Of a DNA stretch of 51,403 nt, positions 24,365 to 33,605 are shown piece after piece. Both the position numbers and the translations under genes were made by a program. The notes below the pieces were generated by a model. It ran no database searches. It saw only the letters and a program-made list of their open reading frames with translations, and was not told the origin of the DNA. Source of the DNA: Paenibacillus sp. YN15. GTDB taxonomy: Bacteria; Bacillota; Bacilli; Paenibacillales; NBRC-103111. The DNA is taken from positions 311 to 51,713 of the forward strand of contig NZ_QMFA01000048.1 in NCBI RefSeq assembly GCF_003285005.1. The letters run 5' to 3'. Numbering within the stretch: position 1 is the first letter of the stretch; every line of letters starts with the position of its first letter.

Positions 24365-26560
24365 TTACGACTGCATAATGCGCTGAACGGAATAGACATC
24401 CTTCAGCCGCTTGATTTTATCCACCACCGACTGCAAATGGTCGATGTTGCGGATCAGAATGGTCATCTGAATCAGCGCCATCTTGTTTTTGTCCGAACGC
24501 CCCGACACTGCGGAAATAATGGTTTTGCTTTCGGATACCACCTGCAAAACCTCATTCAGCAAGCCGCGGCGGTCATGGCCGGTGATCTCGATATCCACGC
24601 TGTAATTGGCCTCCACCGAATCCACCCATTCCACCTCAATGACCCGATTGCCCTCCTCACCGTCCCCGGCAGGAATATTGGCGCAGTCGGTGCGGTGTAC
24701 GGAAACGCCTCTGCCCCGGGTAATATAGCCGATGATGCTGTCTCCCGGCACAGGGTTGCAGCAGCGGGCAAACCGGACCAGCACATTGTCCACCCCGATG
24801 ACCCGGACCCCGTGGGTGGGGCGTCCCTTTTTCTCCGGAGGGGCGGTTTTGATCTCCTTGGCCGCTTCCTCCAGCTGGCGCTGGGTTTCCTCCTGCTCCT
24901 TCTCCCGGCGCAGCTTCTCCGTTAGGCGGGTGCAGATCTGCGAGGCGGTAATGCCGCCAAAGCCGACTGCGGAGAGCATATCGTCAATGTCATGGAAGTT
25001 GAACTTGGCGGCAACCTCCAGCATCTTGTCGTCCGCCATCACCTGGGAAGGCTCGAAGCCGATGCGGCGGATTTCCCGCTCGATGGCGTCCCGGCCCTTC
25101 TCCACATTTTCTTCCCGCTTCTCTTTTTTGAAGAACTGCTTGATCTTGCTCTTGGTATGGGAGGATTGGGCCAGCTTCAGCCAGTCCTGGCTGGGCCCGT
25201 AGGAATGCTTGGAGGTGAGAATCTCTACAATGTCCCCCGTCTTCAGCCGGTGATCCAAAGGCACAATCCGCCCGTTGACCTTGGCCCCGATGGTCCGATT
25301 ACCCACCTCCGTATGAATCCGGTAGGCAAAATCCAGGGGCACCGATCCTGCCGGCAGCTCAATAACCTCCCCCTTGGGGGTGAAAACAAACACCAGGTCG
25401 GAGAAAAAATCCACCTTCAGGGATTCCATAAACTCCGAAGCGTCTCTGGCCTCCTGCTGGAGCTCCAGAATATCGGAGAACATGTTCATTTTGTTGCCGG
25501 TCCCGAAGCTTGCAGTAACAGGCTGGGAGCCGTTTTCCTTGTAGGCCCAGTGGGCCGCAATGCCGAATTCCGCCGTTTTGTGCATTTCCCAGGTGCGGAT
25601 CTGCACCTCCAGCGGTTCGCCGTTGGGCCCGATCACGGTTGTATGGAGAGACTGGTACATGTTGGCCTTGGGCATGGCGATATAATCCTTGAACCGGCCG
25701 GGCATGGGCTTGTACAAGGTATGGATAATGCCGAGAACGGCATAACAGTCCTTGATATTGTCGACGATGACGCGGATGGCAAGCAAATCGTAAATTTCGC
25801 TGAACTGCTTGTTTTTGACGGTCATCTTGTTGTAGATGCTGTAGATATGCTTGGGGCGTCCGGAAATATCGCTGTCGATCCCCATCTCGCTGACCTTCTC
25901 ATTGATCCTCTGGATAACATCGGCGATGTATTGCTCCCGCTCCGCCCGCTTCTTCTGCATCAGATTGACAATCCGGTAATATTGCTGGGGATTCAGGTAG
26001 CGGAGGGCGATATCCTCCATTTCCCACTTGATGGCGGAAATACCGAGACGGTGGGCAATGGGGCAGAAAATCTCCAGCGTTTCATCGGCGATCCGGCGCT
26101 GGCTCTCCTCCGACTGGAATTTCAGGGTCCTCATATTATGAAGGCGGTCGGCAAGCTTAATCAGAATCACCCGGATGTCCTGGGCCATGGCCACAAACAT
26201 CTTGCGGTAATTCTCATTCTGCTGCTCTTCCTTGGTTTTGAACTTAATCCGCTCAAGCTTGGTCAGACCGTCCACCAGCATGGCGCAGGTATGGCCGAAC
26301 TGCTGCTCCACCACATCCAAGGACACGGTTGTGTCCTCCACCACATCATGCAGAAGGGCGGCGATAATCGAGGTGGTGTCCATATTCATGCCGATCAGAA
26401 TATCCGCTACCGCAAGGGGATGAAGGATATAAGGCTCTCCCGATTTGCGCAGCTGCCCGGAATGGGCACGCTCGGCAAATTCATAAGCTTCCCTGATTCG
26501 CTTGAGGTCGCTTTCCTTCATGTATGCAGAGGCTTTCTCCAGGAGCTGCTCGATGCTCAT
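24365..26560 (-). CDS. relA: Bifunctional (p)ppGpp synthetase/hydrolase Rel
   Basis: 731 aa, the long ribosome-associated Rel. The hydrolase HD domain has HPLAVADIL and LLHDVVEDT (His71-Asp72, Glu75-Asp76), so both activities should be present. The synthetase domain has GRFKDYIAMPKANMYQSLH and EVQIRT. TGS (about 390-450, LPAGSVPLDFAYRIHTEVG), a zinc-finger-like region (RFARCCNPVPGD) and a C-terminal ACT domain (about 655-731) follow. The ribosome site is AAGGAAAGGA. It makes the stringent-response alarmone when uncharged tRNA enters the ribosome, which fits the tRNA-charging genes around it. Confidence 0.96.
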   Translation of the reverse strand: MSIEQLLEKASAYMKESDLKRIREAYEFAERAHSGQLRKSGEPYILHPLAVADILIGMNMDTTSIIAALLHDVVEDTTVSLDVVEQQFGHTCAMLVDGLTKLERIKFKTKEEQQNENYRKMFVAMAQDIRVILIKLADRLHNMRTLKFQSEESQRRIADETLEIFCPIAHRLGISAIKWEMEDIALRYLNPQQYYRIVNLMQKKRAEREQYIADVIQRINEKVSEMGIDSDISGRPKHIYSIYNKMTVKNKQFSEIYDLLAIRVIVDNIKDCYAVLGIIHTLYKPMPGRFKDYIAMPKANMYQSLHTTVIGPNGEPLEVQIRTWEMHKTAEFGIAAHWAYKENGSQPVTASFGTGNKMNMFSDILELQQEARDASEFMESLKVDFFSDLVFVFTPKGEVIELPAGSVPLDFAYRIHTEVGNRTIGAKVNGRIVPLDHRLKTGDIVEILTSKHSYGPSQDWLKLAQSSHTKSKIKQFFKKEKREENVEKGRDAIEREIRRIGFEPSQVMADDKMLEVAAKFNFHDIDDMLSAVGFGGITASQICTRLTEKLRREKEQEETQRQLEEAAKEIKTAPPEKKGRPTHGVRVIGVDNVLVRFARCCNPVPGDSIIGYITRGRGVSVHRTDCANIPAGDGEEGNRVIEVEWVDSVEANYSVDIEITGHDRRGLLNEVLQVVSESKTIISAVSGRSDKNKMALIQMTILIRNIDHLQSVVDKIKRLKDVYSVQRIMQS

Positions 26561-26756
26561 TCGCGAGAGATCCTTTCCTTTAATGTCGATTTAATTCATT
26601 ATGCCCTTGAAACCTGCCGCCCGTCAAGAATACCTGACATAAACCTGATGCATTTTGTAAAATTATCATTAATCGTAGCGCTTTATAGGCTCGGCTGCTT
26701 ATGGGACGGAGGTTTGCGCATATCCCACATACCGGCAAGCTTTTCCCGGAACCTGC

Positions 26757-26810
26757 GAGGATAAACGGCTGCCGGCATTCTTTGACGCCGCCGGTTTGTT
26801 AGCAAGCCTA
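26757..26810. repeat. 50-bp satellite repeat next to a four-unit element, copy 1
   Basis: AGGATAAACGGCTGCCGGCA and the following TTCTTTGACG...TTTGTTAGCAAG match 29388-29436 with about ten differences, in the same orientation. In each case it lies within about 150 bases of a four-unit element. Confidence 0.6.
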
Positions 26811-26861
26811 ACCGGGCAGCTCCGCCTGCTTCCGCGGGTTCCCACCTGGCATCCTCTGCAG

Positions 26862-26960
26862 CCTCCCGCGTCATGCGGCTAGTTTGCCTCCCGGGAGTCT
26901 CCCGCATTATGTGGCTTTTGGTCTCCCGGGGAGCTTCCCGCGTTATGTGGCTCATTTGGC
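26862..26960. repeat. Tandem 36-bp repeat, 2.6 copies
   Basis: Units start at 26862, 26898 and 26934. Each carries (C/T)TCCCGC-x-TATG-x-GGCT and the first two end in CTCCCGGGAG or CTCCCGGGGAG. The third unit runs straight into the four-unit element. Confidence 0.7.
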
Positions 26961-27137
26961 GGACCTTGGTTCCGTTATTTCGCAAAAATTCGCCTCTTTT
27001 TCTCCGGAGCGGACACAGAATCCGTTAACCGCGAAAAACCGGGGAGATTCCATGCTTTTGTAGCGAGATAGCGGATCGTCTGTCCGTGAAAGTCGAGAAA
27101 AGAGCCATTTGGGGAAAATAACGGCCCCTCAGTCCGC
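26958..27137. repeat. Four-unit palindromic interspersed element, copy 2
   Basis: Forward units GGCGGACCTTGGTTCCGTTA (26958) and GCGGACACAGAATCCGTTAA (27009), then inverted units ATAGCGGATCGTCTGTCCGT (27068) and AATAACGGCCCCTCAGTCCG (27117). It has the same spacing and order as copies 1 and 3. Confidence 0.8.
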
Positions 27138-27468
27138 AACCATCAAACATTCTGTCCTCCGCAACCGCTGACGGGCCTGTTCTCCGCTGTCCTCAACGGA
27201 AGCTGCACACACCGCAGCAATGGACATCTGCACCACCACACATGCCCCGCGTCTATCCCCAGATGCAGCTTTTATTCGCCAATCTGAACGTTCTTTACTG
27301 CACTTTCGCGCGGTAACGGCAATAAATTCTCCAATGGATGAAAAATACCTGACATCGCGCAAGAAAGGCATATCCAATACAGCTTATTTCTGTTAATATG
27401 TTCGTTGGAGAAAAATCGAAGGATTTGTCGAATTGTCAATTTATCATGAAATCAGGAGGAATTTGAAC

Positions 27469-28737
27469 GTGCAGCGTGTTATCCAGGTTGACGAGCGCCC
27501 GTCGCTCGCGGAAAGCATTCCCTTAAGTATCCAGCATTTGTTCGCCATGTTCGGCTCAACGGTGCTGGTCCCTATTTACTTCCATGTCAGTCCTGCCATT
27601 ATCCTGTTAATGAACGGTATTGGTACCCTCCTGTACATCTTCATTTGCCGCGGTAAAATCCCCGCATATCTGGGCTCCAGCTTCGCGTTTTTATCGCCCG
27701 TTTTTGTTGTGCTGGGCAAGTATGCAGGTGACGAAGGTTACCAATATGCGCTGGGCGGCTTTATAGTAGTGGGGTTAATCTTCTGTCTGGTTGCCTGGAT
27801 CATCAGGCTTGCCGGAACCGGCTGGATTGACGTAGTCTTCCCTCCTGCCGCTATGGGTGCTATCGTTGCAGTTATCGGGTTGGAGCTGGTGCCTGTGGCC
27901 GCCGGTCAGGCAGGGTTTCTTAAGGCAGCGGATGCTCCCTTCGATACGGCAGCCATTACAGTAGCCATCATCACTTTGGGCGTTACCGTCATCGGCAATG
28001 TCATGTTCCGCGGATTCTTCAAGATGATCCCTATCCTCATCGGCATTATCGTGGGATATCTCGTAGCATGGCTGGGTTACGACATGATCGACTTTACGGC
28101 TGTGAGGGAAGCGGGCTGGTTTGAACTGCCTAAGCACTACACTCCCAAATGGAGCTGGAGCGCTATCGCCGTTATTGCCCCGGCTGCCCTCGTGGTTGTG
28201 GCCGAGCACATCGGGCACTTGATTGTCACCAGCAACATTGTCGGCAAGGACCTGGCCAAGGACCCGGGCCTGGACCGCTCCCTGTTCGGCAACGGCATTT
28301 CCACTGTCCTGTCCGGATTTATCGGCTCTACGCCCAACACTACCTACGGGGAAAATATCGGCGTTATGGCACTGACCAAGGTATACTCCATCTGGGTAAT
28401 CGGCGGGGCGGCTATTTTCGCCATCATCCTCTCCTTCTGCGGCAAGCTGGCCGCGCTGATCCAATCCATCCCCAACCCGGTTATGGGCGGTGTGTCCCTG
28501 CTGCTGTTCGGCATCATCGCCTCTTCAGGTGTCCGGATGCTGGTGGAATCCAAGGTGGATTACTCCAAAGCGATCAATATCATCCTGACCACCATTGTGC
28601 TGGTAATCGGCATCAGCGGCGCCAGTGTAACCTTCGGCAACTTCAGCATGAAGGGGATGGCTTTGGCTACCGTTGTAGCCATTATATTGAGCCTGTTCTT
28701 CAAGGTCCTGGAAAAGCTGAACCTGTTAAACGAATAG
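27469..28737 (+). CDS. uraA: Uracil permease, NCS2 family
   Basis: Proton-coupled uracil importer with about 14 membrane helices, 422 aa. The two membrane glutamates that bind uracil in UraA are in VAEHIGHL and TTYGENIGVMAL, and the N-terminal LSIQHLFAMFGSTVLVP is the family signature. The frame is open from a TTG at 27433, but TCAGGAGGA nine bases before the GTG at 27469 and the family start MQRVIQVDERP fix the start there. Single-gene transcript with a terminator. No PyrR-type attenuator is visible in the short leader. Confidence 0.92.
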   Translation: MQRVIQVDERPSLAESIPLSIQHLFAMFGSTVLVPIYFHVSPAIILLMNGIGTLLYIFICRGKIPAYLGSSFAFLSPVFVVLGKYAGDEGYQYALGGFIVVGLIFCLVAWIIRLAGTGWIDVVFPPAAMGAIVAVIGLELVPVAAGQAGFLKAADAPFDTAAITVAIITLGVTVIGNVMFRGFFKMIPILIGIIVGYLVAWLGYDMIDFTAVREAGWFELPKHYTPKWSWSAIAVIAPAALVVVAEHIGHLIVTSNIVGKDLAKDPGLDRSLFGNGISTVLSGFIGSTPNTTYGENIGVMALTKVYSIWVIGGAAIFAIILSFCGKLAALIQSIPNPVMGGVSLLLFGIIASSGVRMLVESKVDYSKAINIILTTIVLVIGISGASVTFGNFSMKGMALATVVAIILSLFFKVLEKLNLLNE

Positions 28738-28761
28738 TTCCTCCATACAAATCCATTTTAA

Positions 28762-28797
28762 CAGCCCGGTTCTGGAAACAGAGCCGGGCTGGTTTTA
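28762..28797 (+). terminator. Terminator after uraA
   Basis: AGCCCGGTTCTG pairs perfectly with CAGAGCCGGGCT around GAAA, followed by GGTTTTATTT. Confidence 0.92.
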
Positions 28798-28899
28798 TTT
28801 GCTAATAATAATTCTAATAAATTGTGAAATTAATCACAATATATAGCCTCTTCTTGTGGTAAGCTACTCACATAACCAATACGAGAGGATGTGGCTGTT

Positions 28900-29079
28900 A
28901 TGCAACAACCCGAAACCAAAACCACTCAGAGCCTGCTCCACTTCTGCTATACCTGTGAAGGCGCCCACTCCTGCGAAACAGAGGAAGCCAGCCATGCCTG
29001 CTGGAGCGAACAAGGCTTTCAGGTAGAGGCATCTGACGAGAATGTAACCGCCGAGCTGTTCCGCCAATACGCATTTTAA
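28900..29079 (+). CDS. Small cysteine-rich protein
   Basis: 59 aa with CYTCEG, SCET and ACW: four cysteines and two histidines in the first half, a possible metal site. GAGAGG stands 11 bases before the ATG; a GTG nine bases earlier is too close to it. A good terminator follows (29093-29117), so it is a monocistronic gene. No function is known to me. Confidence 0.68.
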   Translation: MQQPETKTTQSLLHFCYTCEGAHSCETEEASHACWSEQGFQVEASDENVTAELFRQYAF

Positions 29080-29092
29080 GGATTTATATATC

Positions 29093-29117
29093 AAACCCGG
29101 GACTCCCCGGGTTTTTT
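29093..29117 (+). terminator. Terminator after the Cys-rich gene
   Basis: AAACCCGGG and CCCGGGTTT form a perfect stem around ACTC, followed by T. Confidence 0.85.
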
Positions 29118-29196
29118 CTTTTGGATTTTCAGACACTCCCTCTTCCCCGGTCCATCTCCTGCCCTAAAGCCGGTACCATCATTTGAGTTTGAGTTT

Positions 29197-29377
29197 GACG
29201 GACTGTGGTTCCGTTATTTCGCTAAAATCCGCCTTTTCTTCTCCCCCGCGGACTCACGATTCGTTAAATCTGAAAAAGCGGGGGATTCAATGCCTTCTGG
29301 AGCAAAATAGCGGAACGTCTGTCCGTGTAAATCTGAAAACGGATCACATTCGGAAAATAACGGATTCTCTGTCCGCC
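29197..29377. repeat. Four-unit palindromic interspersed element, copy 3
   Basis: Forward units GACGGACTGTGGTTCCGTTA (29197) and GCGGACTCACGATTCGTTAA (29248), inverted units ATAGCGGAACGTCTGTCCGT (29307) and AATAACGGATTCTCTGTCCG (29356). It shares unit order, spacing and most bases with copy 2. Confidence 0.82.
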
Positions 29378-29386
29378 TAACTGTGA

Positions 29387-29440
29387 CGAGGATAAACGCC
29401 TATCGGCATCCTTTGACAACCTGCGTTTGTCAAGAAATCG
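29387..29440. repeat. 50-bp satellite repeat, copy 2
   Basis: GAGGATAAACGCCTATCGGC and the following ATCCTTTGACA...TTTGTCAAGAAAT match 26757-26810. Confidence 0.6.
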
Positions 29441-29462
29441 AGCCGCCTTTCCGATATGTTGT

Positions 29463-29488
29463 AAAAAGAGACAGCCGAATCCGGCTGC
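29463..29488 (-). terminator. Terminator of the secD-apt group
   Basis: GCAGCCGGATTCGGCTGT folds into a hairpin followed by CTCTTTTTA on the minus strand, 28 bases past the apt stop. Confidence 0.75.
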
Positions 29489-29515
29489 CCCCCTTTTTCC
29501 CACTATTCCAGCTTC

Positions 29516-30028
29516 TTAATATTTCATCAGGCTGAATACGTCGATGCCCTCCAGCTTGTCGCGGCCGTTCAACTCCTCCAGCTCAATCAGGAACGCTGCC
29601 CCTACAATCTCCCCGCCCAGCTTGCGGACCAGATTCACGGAGGTGGAGATAGTTCCGCCGGTAGCCAGCAGATCGTCGGCAATCAGCACCTTCTGGCCGG
29701 GAAGGATAGCATCCGCATGCATAGCCAGCTTATCCTTGCCATACTCCAGAGCATAGTCCTCCTCAATGGTGGCGGCAGGCAGCTTGCCGCTTTTGCGGAT
29801 GGGCACGAAGCCAACCCCCAGAGAGTAGGCCAGCGGCGTTCCCACTACAAAGCCTCTGGCTTCGGGTCCGGCAATCAGGTCAATTTGCTTTTCCTTGACC
29901 AATTCCTTCAACGCGTCGATGGAGGCCTTGTAGGCCGCCCCGTCCTGCAGCAGAGTGGTGATATCCTTGAAGCTGATGCCCGGCTGGGGAAAATCCGGGA
30001 TCACCCGGATATAGTCTTTAAAGTTCAT
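29516..30028 (-). CDS. apt: Adenine phosphoribosyltransferase
   Basis: Salvages adenine to AMP using PRPP. 170 aa, with the PRPP loop [14 protein letters not shown] at 114-127, AGPEARGF at 53-60 and [12 protein letters not shown] at 11-22. GGAGG lies eight bases before the ATG, inside the last codons of recJ; the ATG overlaps the recJ TGA (ATGA), so translation is coupled. It is the last gene of the secD-secF-CDF-recJ-apt run. The downstream relA neighbourhood is the usual Firmicute context of purine nucleotide control. Confidence 0.95.
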   Translation of the reverse strand: MNFKDYIRVIPDFPQPGISFKDITTLLQDGAAYKASIDALKELVKEKQIDLIAGPEARGFVVGTPLAYSLGVGFVPIRKSGKLPAATIEEDYALEYGKDKLAMHADAILPGQKVLIADDLLATGGTISTSVNLVRKLGGEIVGAAFLIELEELNGRDKLEGIDVFSLMKY

Positions 30029-32469
30029 CGGTTCATCCTCCGTTTGCTTTCTAAAGTGGATGCTTCACCACCGCCGGAGCGGGCCTCCAAGATTAACTCC
30101 CGAAGCTCGGCGGCTGTGGAGTAAATATATAATTGCTCCATACGGTCGCGGTTCATCATCCGCCGATACAGCGCCGACTGGGCCAGATCCCGCTTCTGGA
30201 CGGCCTCCGCCGCGCAATACCGCGCGCCTTCCCTCTTGACAAAACCCAGCTCCACAAAAATCTCCAGGATCATCCGGGAAACCGGCTCCTCCAGGCCAAA
30301 CCGTTTTTTCAAGGCCGGCCATACCCGGGCATCGCCGGAATCCAGCTCCTTTTCCCGCAGAAGCAGCGCATAGAAATGCTTAAACACTTCCCGGCCCGGC
30401 GTCCGGACTCCATCCAGCCGAAGGGCATCGGCGAAGACGGCATACACTCTTCGCAGCTTGCCCATCAATGCCACCGTCTTATCCAGGGACTCCCTGGTGG
30501 AAGGCAGCGTATACAGCACCGCGTCCCGCAGCTCCCGGAAATCCGTCAGGAGCGCCGTACGGTTCATGGGACGGGGGTCCTCCTCCATTCCTTCCTCAAC
30601 CAGCCACAGGGGAAGCTCCCGCCACTCCTGCGGCAGAGCTTCCGCCCCGCTCCGATGGAAGATCAGAATGCCGCTGCCCTGCGGCAGCTCTGGCAGCCGC
30701 ATCCCCTTGCGGGCAGCGGTTCCCCGCCAGTCGAATACCTGGGGCTCGCTGACCCGCATATCGTGAATCAGAATTTGCGGCTTGCGGGAGCCGTTCCAGA
30801 CATTCACCGACAGCTCCCCAACCAGGTCCAGACAGGAGGCCGTAGCCAGCCGCTCCGCGGCCTGGCCGCAATTGAAGCTGACCGCCTCCATGCTGCAGGA
30901 GGCCGAAGCAGCCGCCGTTTCCTCCAGCGTCAGCTTCAGGTGCTGGCGGTCCTTGCCCATAGTCCGTTTGCCGGCGATGCGCAGCTTGTTGAACACGAAC
31001 CGGGGCGAAGGGTTGCCGTTGCCGAAGGGGGCCAAAACGCTCAGCTGCTCAATGCAGGGCAGGGTGGTTTCGGAGAGGGAGCAGGCCAGGTCCGCCTGGA
31101 TAATCGGCGTCAGATCCTCCTGCCGCAGCTCCTCCAATGCCAGCCGGGACAGACGGCTCTCCAGCTCCGGCAACAGCTCCGCCCGCAGGGTTAACCCCGC
31201 CGCGGCCTGGTGGCCTCCGAAATGATCCAGCAAATCGCTTGCTTCCGTCAAGGCATGATGGATGTCGAAGCCGGCGATGGAGCGGGCGGAGCCTTTGGCC
31301 AGCCCGGTTTTGTCATCCACCGCGAACACGATGACCGGACGGTAGAAGCGCTCCAGAAGCTTGGACGCAACTATGCCGGCCACCCCCACGTTCCAGCCTT
31401 CCTTGGCGGCAATAATTACCCGCTGGCTGTCCAGATCGCGCCCGTCCAGAAGAGCCAGCGCCTCCTTCATCATGTCCTCGACAATTTTTTGGCGCTCCTT
31501 GTTCAGCGCGTCCAGATCGAAGGCCAGATGCTCCGCCTCCTGCTCGCTTTCCGTGGTGAGCAGCCGCACAGCCAGATTGGCATGCTGCATCCGGCCGCTG
31601 GCATTGATCCGGGGAGCCAGGGAGAAGCCGATATGCCCCTCATTCACCGCCCCGCGCTCTACGCCGGCCACATCCAGGAGCGCTCTCAGCCCCATATTGG
31701 AGGTGTGCCGCATTTGCTCCAGACCCAGCTTGACGATCAGCCGGTTCTCATCCGTAAGCGGCATCAGGTCCGCCACCGTACCGATGGCCGCAATCTCCAG
31801 CCACTCCCGGGGCAGTTCGCCCAGCAGAGCGTGGGCCAGCTTAAGGGCCACCCCCACACCCGCCAGCTCCTTGCAGGGGTACGGGCAGCCCGGCTGCTTC
31901 GGGTTAACCAAGGCCACCGCCATATCCGGCAGCTCCGGAGGCGGCTCATGGTGGTCGGTTACCACCACATCCATCCCCAGCTCCGCTGCATAGGCAATCT
32001 CTTCCTTGGCGCTGATGCCCGTGTCCACGGTGACAATCAGCTTAACTCCCGCCGCCGCGGCCTGATCCAGCGCCTCCCGGTTCAGTCCGTAGCCCTCATG
32101 AATCCGATGGGGAATATATGTATCATAACAGGCTCCCAGCCGTTTCATCAGAAAAATCATTAACGCGGTGCTGCTGATCCCGTCGGCATCGTAATCCCCG
32201 TAAATGCGGATTTTCTCGCCCTCCCGCAGGGAATGGCGGATGCGCTCCACCGCTTCCGCCATTCCTTTGAGCAAAAAGGGATCATGGAAAAGCTCCGCGC
32301 CTCCATACAGGAAACGCTTGGCGTCTTCCGCCCGCTTCAGGCCGCGCACGGCCAAAAGCCGGGCCACAAGAGGATGAAGCGAAAGCTCCGCGGCCAGCTT
32401 CCCGGCCGTTTCCTCCGCCTCATCCTCCATTGCTTCAGATATTATCCATCTTGCTTTTGCTTCCAGCAT
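30025..32469 (-). CDS. recJ: Single-stranded-DNA-specific exonuclease RecJ
   Basis: 5'-3' exonuclease for RecFOR recombination, base excision and mismatch repair. 814 aa. The DHH-family metal motifs are DYDADG (92-97) and VTDHHEPP (170-177), with DTGIS between. A DHHA1 domain (GNGNPSPRF region) and OB fold follow, and a C-terminal Firmicute-type extension (from about 600) carries no metal motif. GAGGTGA precedes the ATG. It begins 21 bases after the cation efflux gene and overlaps apt. Confidence 0.94.
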   Translation of the reverse strand: MLEAKARWIISEAMEDEAEETAGKLAAELSLHPLVARLLAVRGLKRAEDAKRFLYGGAELFHDPFLLKGMAEAVERIRHSLREGEKIRIYGDYDADGISSTALMIFLMKRLGACYDTYIPHRIHEGYGLNREALDQAAAAGVKLIVTVDTGISAKEEIAYAAELGMDVVVTDHHEPPPELPDMAVALVNPKQPGCPYPCKELAGVGVALKLAHALLGELPREWLEIAAIGTVADLMPLTDENRLIVKLGLEQMRHTSNMGLRALLDVAGVERGAVNEGHIGFSLAPRINASGRMQHANLAVRLLTTESEQEAEHLAFDLDALNKERQKIVEDMMKEALALLDGRDLDSQRVIIAAKEGWNVGVAGIVASKLLERFYRPVIVFAVDDKTGLAKGSARSIAGFDIHHALTEASDLLDHFGGHQAAAGLTLRAELLPELESRLSRLALEELRQEDLTPIIQADLACSLSETTLPCIEQLSVLAPFGNGNPSPRFVFNKLRIAGKRTMGKDRQHLKLTLEETAAASASCSMEAVSFNCGQAAERLATASCLDLVGELSVNVWNGSRKPQILIHDMRVSEPQVFDWRGTAARKGMRLPELPQGSGILIFHRSGAEALPQEWRELPLWLVEEGMEEDPRPMNRTALLTDFRELRDAVLYTLPSTRESLDKTVALMGKLRRVYAVFADALRLDGVRTPGREVFKHFYALLLREKELDSGDARVWPALKKRFGLEEPVSRMILEIFVELGFVKREGARYCAAEAVQKRDLAQSALYRRMMNRDRMEQLYIYSTAAELRELILEARSGGGEASTLESKRRMNR

Positions 32470-32490
32470 GGCTCACCTCGCCTCAACACG

Positions 32491-33444
32491 TCAATGCAGG
32501 AGCGTAGGCATTTCATCCTGCTCGGGATCAACATTGTTTTTGTAGGGATAACCCGGATCATAAGGATTGACATGAACCAGCACATCCGATACATGAATAA
32601 ACCGTTTCATAAGATGCTGCTTGGCCAGCTTGGCAATCTCATGGCCTTCCGCAACCGTAATTTTCGGATTCACACTAATTTTTACGTCCACAATGACATA
32701 ATGGCCATGCTCTCTGGCCCGCAAGCCATCAACGGTAATCACGCCATGAATCCGCTGAACCGCTTGGACCAGCTCCGCAGCGTCCTCTTCGTGAAGAACA
32801 TGGTCCATGGTGTTATGGACCGATTCCCGGATCATCTTGTAGCCGGTGCGCAGCACCAATATAGAGACGAATATGCCTGCCAGCGGGTCCAGCATATACA
32901 GCTTGGGCTGATTGAACAAATCTCCCGCCATGGCGCCCAGCACTCCCACTCCGGCGGCCAGGGACGCAAACACATCCGTCCGGTGGTCCCAAGCTCCGGC
33001 CAGCAGCGCTTGGCTGGAGAGCTTTTTGCCAAGAGAATAATTATAACGGAACAACGCTTCCTTCACCAGAATGGAAATGGCCAGCGCAACCAGCGCGATC
33101 CATTCGGGGGCTTGCTGCACCCCGCTCTTCAGCGCCTCCAGCGACGACTTGCCGATTTCAAAGCCAATGACAATCATCAGCACCGACACCACAATGGCGG
33201 CGATGGGCTCCGCCTTGCCATGGCCATAAGGGTGATCCGCATCTGCGGGCCGTCTGGAGGCCTTTAGCCCCACCAATACGGCCAGCGAGCCTGCAACATC
33301 CGAGGCGGAGCTTACGGCATCCGCCATAAGCGCCTTACTGCCGGCGATAAACCCGATGGTTCCCTTGACGGCGGCTAATGTCAAATTCCCGATGATGCCC
33401 ATCCACGCAGCCATCTGCGCTTTTCCAAATCGTGTTTCCGACAT
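32491..33444 (-). CDS. Cation diffusion facilitator family exporter
   Basis: 317 aa, six membrane helices and a cytoplasmic C-terminal domain (about 215-300, ferredoxin-like, with HGHYVIVDVKISV). In helix 2 the motif is DAVSSASD (Ser45, Asp49) and in helix 5 DHRTD (Asp153, Asp157). Zinc exporters usually have His at the first position of each pair, while DxxxD in helix 5 is what I associate with manganese exporters, so Mn(II) is the better guess (MneP/MneS-like). It is in the secF-recJ interval, with 160 bases to secF and 21 to recJ, likely one transcript. The exported metal is not proven. Confidence 0.87.
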   Translation of the reverse strand: MSETRFGKAQMAAWMGIIGNLTLAAVKGTIGFIAGSKALMADAVSSASDVAGSLAVLVGLKASRRPADADHPYGHGKAEPIAAIVVSVLMIVIGFEIGKSSLEALKSGVQQAPEWIALVALAISILVKEALFRYNYSLGKKLSSQALLAGAWDHRTDVFASLAAGVGVLGAMAGDLFNQPKLYMLDPLAGIFVSILVLRTGYKMIRESVHNTMDHVLHEEDAAELVQAVQRIHGVITVDGLRAREHGHYVIVDVKISVNPKITVAEGHEIAKLAKQHLMKRFIHVSDVLVHVNPYDPGYPYKNNVDPEQDEMPTLLH

Positions 33445-33605
33445 TCCGCCACTCCTTATCCTGTAGTACCTATCCCGAACACATCTGTCTTACGAAAGAA
33501 AGACCCACTGTATGGCGAAGACGCTTCTTCCTTGTTCGTCCCCGCCGTCTACGTGGATCATCCGTCCGGTTGTTCTTGTTCAGGCCTGCAAAGCGGGCAA
33601 TGCGA

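Larger units (their letters stand above)
26561..27468. other. 0.9-kb repeat-rich intergenic region between relA and uraA
   Basis: Contains a 50-bp segment shared with 29387-29440 (26757-26810), 2.6 tandem 36-bp units (26862-26960) and a four-unit element (26958-27137). 27138-27468 shows no clear operator. The frames across the tandem repeat are not genes. Confidence 0.55.
29118..29515. other. Intergenic region before apt 3' end
   Basis: Occupied by a four-unit element (29197-29377), its satellite repeat (29387-29440) and the apt terminator. No gene is seen. Confidence 0.6.

Noticed and set aside
24992-26764. 590-aa plus-strand frame opposite relA
   Set aside because: Antisense shadow of a conserved gene; His/Gln/Leu-rich nonsense composition.
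26683-26985. 100-aa minus-strand frame between relA and uraA
   Set aside because: It only reads through the 36-bp tandem repeat (SHITREA, SHIMRET, SRMTREA); no ribosome site.
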